Shown: piece by piece, positions 32,505-37,930 of the stretch | Numbering within the stretch: the first letter of the stretch is position 1 | Layout of the letters: every line of letters begins with the position of its first letter | Source of the DNA: Tubiluchus corallicola | Lineage: Eukaryota > Priapulida > Priapulimorpha > Priapulimorphida > Tubiluchidae | Assembly (NCBI GenBank): GCA_030141605.1 | Contig: JAQGDQ010000751.1 | Span: 64,001-101,930, forward strand | Direction: 5' to 3' | DNA length: 37,930 bases | Program-made: the position numbers and the translations under genes | Notes under the pieces: generated by a model | What the model was told of the DNA's origin: nothing | Databases searched by the model: none | Seen by the model: the letters and a program-made list of their open reading frames with translations, nothing else

Positions 32505-33700
32505 ACCATATTTTGAAGTACTATAAAAAGTGTACATTCTGATGGTATTACCACTGAACATAATTTTCAACAGCACAAGCATTCCACATGTACAATGATA
32601 CTGTCAATATTCAGTGTGATACACTAAAACTCAACAACTAAAGGAAAAAAACGAGCGTCAGACAACATTCATTGTATTTTGATGCACACTTAAAAATATT
32701 GAAATTACCATACTATGTACATTGTACACATAACGTGCGTTGGTTAAAAATGCAAAAGAAATTTAAAGTTCTTATCTCTCTCCAAACGAATTTGTTGCGG
32801 ACATTATTTCAAAATTGGTGGACAGTACGAAAGCATGCGTATCAGAACTTCTGCAGTTCGCTCAGAACTTCCGTTATTCTAGCTATTAAATCTTTTTGTC
32901 TAACTGTGTTTATGTAAAAATTAGTCAGTGGATTATTTAGCATCAACTTTAAAGTGCTTACATATATAACTGTAATCCACAGGATTATAGCTCATGTCTA
33001 AGTACAAAATCTAATTGCAGATAAGCATGGGATTCTGCGTCCGTACGAGCATATAGTAAGTTACCGGGCGTTCGGTTTTAGCTTCATAAAATAATTTTCA
33101 CTTTGTTGTGTTTAACTACCCGAGTTGGAGGCTATTACATTATCAGCGTTAATTGGTTTTTATTACATAGTGGGCAACGAGATTCATCAAAAGCTAACGT
33201 GATATTAATAGTGTCTCGTTTAACGCTTTATATTGTTCGTAGTTGATAATAACAACTGCAGCTGTAATTAGCTCAAGCACTGGAAGGATAAGTGTTTACG
33301 TTTATAAGCGATAAGCACGGCAACAAGATGACATTGTCAAAAGCCCCCAATCGTGAAATGATTGCGAGTTTAAATTGATGTTACTAATTATACGAGGTGC
33401 TTTTCACAATTTTATTTTTGAAATGTTAGAATAAGCTAAACTTTAAAAATCCTTTAAAAATTTAAACTCAAGATATAAAGATTCAAGTTTACTGCTGTGC
33501 TTGTGCCTGAGCTCTTGACCGTATGTGCCACATCACAACTGAACTGCATTTGAATTCGAAGGTACAGCGACTGTTTTGTGCAGCCCCTTTCGAAGATACA
33601 TGCTCTAGTGCTATCTAACTAGCGAAATGCGTGTAACAGTGAAGAGATAACCGCGCAAATGCAAAATTAGGTTTCTGCGGCAATAATTCTTTCACGTTTA
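32505..33700 (+). repeat. Dispersed repeat of unknown class, copy 2
   Basis: It matches copy 1 (3545-4335) at both ends: taccatattttgaagta and actgaacataattttcaaca on the left, gagctcttgaccgt and tatctaactagcgaaa on the right. The interior differs in length and is poorly matched, so one copy has insertions or the other a deletion. No minisatellite precedes this copy. Confidence 0.55.
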
Positions 33701-34879
33701 CAAGTTATTTTTTAAAAAGTGGCATTTTTATTTTCAATATTTTACAATGTGGGTGGTTTTCAGCTATAGTTTTAAATTGGGTTAGGTTTCCTTTAACTTG
33801 CACACTAGTCGCAGTCATTTCGCACTAATGCCATGGTTTTTGAAACTTGAAATTAATTTGTGGAGTTATTTCAAAGTTATTTGCTCTCTTTTACGTCATG
33901 GTAGTAATTATTGGAATTCATAGTTTCATCGTTTTTCCTTTGTTAGAGTTAGACGAATTTTTGGTGGAAGCTAACAATCAATCAGTGGATGAAATGCACA
34001 CAAGCATTTGCTGATTTAGGGTGTCATTTGTGCTTAAAACTAAATTGTGTTTTTTTGGCACGTGAAAACTTGAAGATGTCGTCAGAGCCTGAGTTTAAGC
34101 CATGCACTTCAATAAAGTTTTTCAACTTGCACAATTTTGATTGTAATATTTACAAGCTGGTCCAGCTGGAACATTGTCATGTCTTGCCATTTAGCTATTT
34201 CTAGTACCACTTATTTTTGACCTTGAACTTTGACGTAAGTGGTTGTATTTTCAAAGAAAATTTGATTGTAAAGACAACTGTTATTAATAAACAACGATTT
34301 CTGATAACATGAATTCTTCGTTTCATTTGATACGGAACTTGATTTTATCCGTTCAGCGAACGTAATTCGCTTAATTCAAACTTCCAACGAAATGCGCAAG
34401 TTTGACCTATGTTTGCTTTGTACTTTTAGGGATGTTATTTATATAGTATGTGCAATGCAGCAGTACACTAGCGAGCAGCATGTCACTTTTGATTGATGTG
34501 TTGCAGCAAACGTAATGCACAATAAATTCCATTTTATTATGAGCAATTTCGCATGAGTTTTGCCGAAATGACATTTGTGATCGCACTGTTACCAGGAAGC
34601 CAGTTTACACAGCAGGAATAGCTGTTCTAATGCTCTGTTCACTCCCTATACGCACGACAACAAAACATTTCCATAAATAATTAATCTGCGATTTTTGTGC
34701 CATGAATTCATTAAATAAATTTCAAAATTAGCTTGCTATGCATCCGTTCCCAAATTCATCAATCTGCGCTCCACAGACAGAACAGTGTAGTTTTAAATGT
34801 AAACGACTTGTTCGAAAAAACGTATGAAGAACCATGAATTTTGTTAAAAATTTTGCCTAACTTTCTAGATGAGAAGTAT
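33701..34879 (+). other. Intron sequence, nothing recognised
   Basis: AT-rich and non-coding. A ttgaccttgaactttgacg string near 34217 resembles nuclear-receptor half-sites but is isolated. Confidence 0.5.
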
Positions 34880-35190
34880 TGTGTCCTGTGACTCCAACCT
34901 AGCCATTTCTGAACATTAACTCCAGCCTGATTAACTATAAATTCCGAATAAATCCTCACCTGCAAAGTTTCAGTCTAACCTAATAAATTCTAACACTATC
35001 TACAGGGCTTCAGTATTCATATCTGATTCTAGTCAGTGAAATTCTTCTCTCATGTGCTTCTGGTCCCGTGCATCTCATCCCACGAGTTCTTGTCCTAGTG
35101 AGTTTCAACCTTGGTGACTTCAATCCCTGTAGTTTCCGCGTCCCGTGGTTATGCTTCAATCCATCAAAGTGAATTCTATAGAGTCCCAGA
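34880..35190 (+). repeat. Degenerate minisatellite, about 15-bp period
   Basis: Units such as tcctagtgagtttcaa, ccttggtgacttcaa and tccctgtagttt follow in series, clearest from 35020 to 35180 and fading to the left. On the minus strand this gives a five-residue pattern (GLKSPRLKLTRTRT), explained by the 15-bp period. Not a protein gene. Confidence 0.6.
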
Positions 35191-36030
35191 GTCTGCATGA
35201 TAAGCTTTTACCAAAATGAACTTTGGGACTTACCTTTTCAATACTTATTATCAAAATTTAGCTGATGAATGGAAAACGAATGCAAGCGATATTCAACAAT
35301 TGAATGGAACTCAGTAATGCCACTTACAAGCATGCAAGCATGCAGTCCCTCACCTCATTACAGATAATACATTGAACCAAAGAAAAGCAGTTACAGGATT
35401 ATCTAATTGCGGAGACTTATGTCCATGGAAGAATAACCAGTTAGAAACCTTTTCGGAGAATGCAACGTTCTACCCAAACAAGAATGTAAAAGCGCAAGAT
35501 AAAGAGTTGAAATTTAAATGTTTTTATATATATTAGCAGTTTACTGTTTACACTGAATATATTTCTTCTTTTTTGCTGAATTTTTTTTGCAACGCACAAT
35601 AGTGCAAGTTTAGTAAAAAAAAACATGCCTCTGACAACGTCAAAATTTGTTGACTTACAACTTTAATTTCAAAATTGTTATACGATAAATTATAACAAAA
35701 AAGCTTTGTTACGTGCAAAGTATACGTAACGCACAGTAATACATTTACAGATACAGTGCGAGTAATGAAGCAGAAACTAAAATTTAATAATAGTCGTAAA
35801 AAAAGAAACGGTTTAACATAACAAGGCAATGTAGGATGTATGAATGCTGTGGATAACTACTTGAGAGGACGGCTAGCAAGCAAATTTGGAGTGTCTGGAT
35901 GCTGGTCGCATTGTACTGTTAATTCATGAGCGAGTTCTTAAGGTATTTAAGTACGCTCATCTGAACCATTGCAGAATAGCGAAATACATCAAAGTTCAAT
36001 TGAGATGTAGATTGGTTACAATGGTCTGAA
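35191..36030 (+). other. Intron sequence, nothing recognised
   Basis: AT-rich and non-coding; open frames here are short and unrecognised. Confidence 0.5.
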
Positions 36031-36070
36031 TACAGGGGTTTTAGACTCAGGCTTTTTCGACATAAACGTT

Positions 36071-36195
36071 TTGGACACAGTGTGTCCGACAAATAGGTAT
36101 ATTGGACACATATAGGACATTTCGACACATATATCATTTGGACACAAGATGATGTGGGCACATATAGGTTATTTGGACACGTGGGCTATTTATAG
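36071..36195 (+). repeat. Left TTGGACAC array
   Basis: About seven degenerate units of 16-18 bp: ttggacacag, attggacacatatagg, catttcgacacat, catttggacacaag, gtgggcacatatagg and ttatttggacacgtgg. One unit (gtgtccgac, about 36082) is inverted. Confidence 0.7.
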
Positions 36196-36528
36196 GGGTT
36201 TTGGAGATACAATTTGGATACTAAATGTTTCTGACTTGCTTACCTAAACTGTTTAGGCAAAGTATCATTTGGATTAATTGGGGACATGGTACCATCTATA
36301 GGTTACTCAGTTATACATTGTTGTTGAAGATAGTTGAATTTAAACCGCTTTGTTTGCAAAATTCAAGGAGTTATTTCGGAAAAAACCTGCCTAAGAACCG
36401 CAGATCAAACAGACGATATATTATGTCTTTTGAAAGATTCTTTTTTTCGTTACTTTCATCCAACTCTTCCAATAGTAATTACGGTCTTCAGGTCAAAAAT
36501 TGCGTAAATATTTGGACGTTTTTATAGT

Positions 36529-36613
36529 ATGCGGATATCCGCATGCGGTAACGGTAACTGCGACAAATGCGATTGCCACGGTGCGGCGATTGCAACGGAT
36601 ACGGTGAGATTTC
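36529..36613. repeat. CpG-rich patch with a perfect 16-bp palindrome
   Basis: atgcggatatccgcat (36529-36544) is a perfect palindrome. It is followed by short gcgg, acggt and gcgattgc repeats, for example gcgattgccacgg and gcgattgcaacgg. GC content and CpG density stand out against AT-rich surroundings. It resembles subterminal motifs I associate with hAT-type MITEs, but that link is a recollection, not demonstrated. Confidence 0.65.
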
Positions 36614-36627
36614 TTGCTGTAAGTTTT

Positions 36628-36661
36628 CACCCTGAATTGAAATTCAATTGAATTAAGGGTG
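36628..36661. repeat. Imperfect palindrome at the element midpoint
   Basis: The arms caccctgaattgaaatt and caattgaattaagggtg match at 13 of 17 positions as reverse complements. Confidence 0.6.
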
Positions 36662-37142
36662 ACTGTGATGCAATATAGATTAAGCTGTTTAGAGGTTAAT
36701 TAAGACTAAGGGATGAGCATTAGCAAGAGACGTTTTCTCTTTACAAGTTACTAAAATGGGCAGTAAAAAGCTTTCTAGTTTGTACAGTACATTTGTCCCG
36801 TGATAAAAAGTTTTCCTGTGCTCATCTCTGTTGCCGCACATAATGAATAAATTTCGGCGTTCTCGCCACAGCTATAATGACATGACGTCTCTACAGTATA
36901 CACTTTTTGCAAAGGACACTTGGACACCGATATAAGAAGTTTTTGTGGATGGGTTAGTCACGTAAAGTTACTGAATAGAAACTAGTAGTATCATTGCTTT
37001 AGTAGTTTCACTGCTAAAAAATTGATACCACACCTGTTGGCTCAGATCAGGCTCAAGCGTATTAATTTTTTGGTCAATCGGTGTAAATTTAAATATTTTA
37101 CAAATCTGAAAGATCTCGGGATATGCTGCACATGCCAACTTC

Positions 37143-37256
37143 TTGTGTCAAAATGACCTATTGTCTAAATATCTTATGAGACCAAGATACCTGTGTGTCC
37201 AAATTGTCAATATGTGTCCAAATGATCCGTGTGTAAATCACCTTGTGTCTAAATAG
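37143..37256 (-). repeat. Right TTGGACAC array (inverted)
   Basis: Units read gtgtcaaaatgacc, ttgtctaaat, gtgtgtccaaat, atgtgtccaaatgatcc and ttgtgtctaaatag, the reverse complement of the left-array unit. Confidence 0.7.
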
Positions 37257-37305
37257 CTAATTATACGTCTGCACACCCGTATATAAAATCATAAAAACCG
37301 CGTGT

Positions 37306-37930
37306 CTGTCTTTATCGTTCTTTGAACAGGTGTAATTTCATCCACCGCGTTCACTTACAAAACATTGTCTTCATTTCTGATCATTAAAGTAGTAGTAAAG
37401 AGGTAGTAAAGACGCAAACAAATTACATTTTTGTTTTTGCTACTTAACTGCAATACGTAGCTTCCTATACGTACGTGTAGTGCATTGCACCAATTGTACT
37501 ATACTACCTAGTACCTAATCACGTGCAATATCCATTCAGACGAGCAACCGATGTGGTGATTGTTTTGAATCTTCTAGGTCTCGTACATTTTAACTACGTA
37601 GTAAATAAAATAATTTCACTTGATAATCTTGTAGTAACTTCAAAACATGTTTACCTCCGAAGTTTAACCCCCACAAATATGAGAAATTCAAGCCAGCTTC
37701 AATTTTAATGCACCACAAACTGTTTGGATATCACTACTGCGCTTATGTATTATGTAAGACTACAAGCTGCTACCTAGTAGCTGCACACCGTACTGTTATC
37801 AATATATACAAATACCCTTCACAAAATTGCTACGTACTAAAGTGCTTAATGATCAGGGTTGTGTTCATTACCTAAGCCAATTAAGTTCTCTACGTTAACA
37901 GCAGTGCAGTCATCACGCCTAAGCATACAT
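37306..37930 (+). other. Intron sequence to window edge, nothing recognised
   Basis: AT-rich and non-coding. No integrin exon was found before the edge. Confidence 0.5.

Larger units (their letters stand above)
36031..37305. mobile_element. Candidate foldback-type element with inverted tandem-repeat ends
   Basis: The left array (36071-36195) repeats ttggacacatatagg-like units on the plus strand. The right array (37143-37256) repeats the same unit as its reverse complement (gtgtccaaat, gtgtctaaat). Weak similarity between the outer flanks, caggggttttag and the reverse complement of aaaaaccgcgt, suggests ends near 36031 and 37305. An imperfect 34-bp palindrome (36628-36661) lies within 20 bp of the midpoint of the two arrays. 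A 100-codon open frame inside (36225-36527) matches nothing I know, and no transposase was seen. Alternatively it is a chance pair of related minisatellites in opposite orientation. Confidence 0.45.

Noticed and set aside
34759-35198. Two minus-strand frames of 62-68 codons as exons of a gene
   Set aside because: The second follows the 15-bp minisatellite; the first matches no family and has no supporting splice pattern.
36225-36527. 100-codon open frame as a transposase for the inverted-array element
   Set aside because: No recognisable motif, no acidic triad spacing that I can defend, and ordinary length for AT-rich DNA.
36071-37256. CRISPR-like arrays (regular repeats with spacers)
   Set aside because: Eukaryotic context, degenerate repeats, variable short spacing, no cas genes. 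These are minisatellites.

Overview
This is animal nuclear DNA: AT-rich, intron-bearing and full of decayed retroelements. The only host coding sequence I can support is the first coding exon of an integrin alpha-chain gene at 11276-11460 (+). It encodes a signal peptide and the start of the beta-propeller, and it ends at a splice donor. Integrin alpha chains are metazoan. Together with the CR1/Jockey-like LINEs, a K02A2.6-like Ty3/Gypsy element, a tRNA-derived SINE and minisatellite-bearing repeats, this suggests a marine invertebrate, perhaps a lophotrochozoan. The phylum is an inference of low confidence.

Layout. Positions 1-9020 are a repeat cluster upstream of the gene. It holds a LINE reverse-transcriptase fragment (minus strand, running off the left edge), a 5' Gypsy fragment (copy A, minus, with its 5' LTR and gag) and a 'gtgccattttt' minisatellite. 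Next come a dispersed repeat of about 0.8 kb, a longer Gypsy fragment (copy B, plus, mid-gag to 3' LTR) and a second minisatellite block. Positions 9020-11275 are the 5' flank of the integrin gene, with a pyrimidine tract, a cruciform-capable palindrome and a weakly supported core promoter near 10955-11010.

From 11461 to the right edge I find no second integrin exon, so the window appears to end inside a first intron of more than 26 kb. That stretch carries two abutting LINE 3' ends (about 14.6-16.9 kb), a shattered LINE reverse transcriptase (about 20 kb), a tRNA-derived SINE (27.45 kb) and a divergent tandem pair of 0.65-0.85 kb modules (29.7-31.26 kb). It also holds a second copy of the dispersed repeat (32.5-33.7 kb), a degenerate 15-bp minisatellite (about 35 kb) and an unusual near-symmetrical element. 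That element (36.03-37.3 kb) has inverted arrays of a TTGGACAC-type repeat at both ends and a palindrome near its middle.

No mobile element here looks autonomous. Both Gypsy copies carry frameshifts and stops, and copy B has lost catalytic residues in reverse transcriptase, RNase H and integrase. I see no CRISPR, operon or bacterial feature and no complete gene. The best candidates for something undescribed are the inverted-array element, the minisatellite-linked dispersed repeat family and the tandem 29.7-31.26 kb modules. All need genome-wide copy comparison, which cannot be done from one window.
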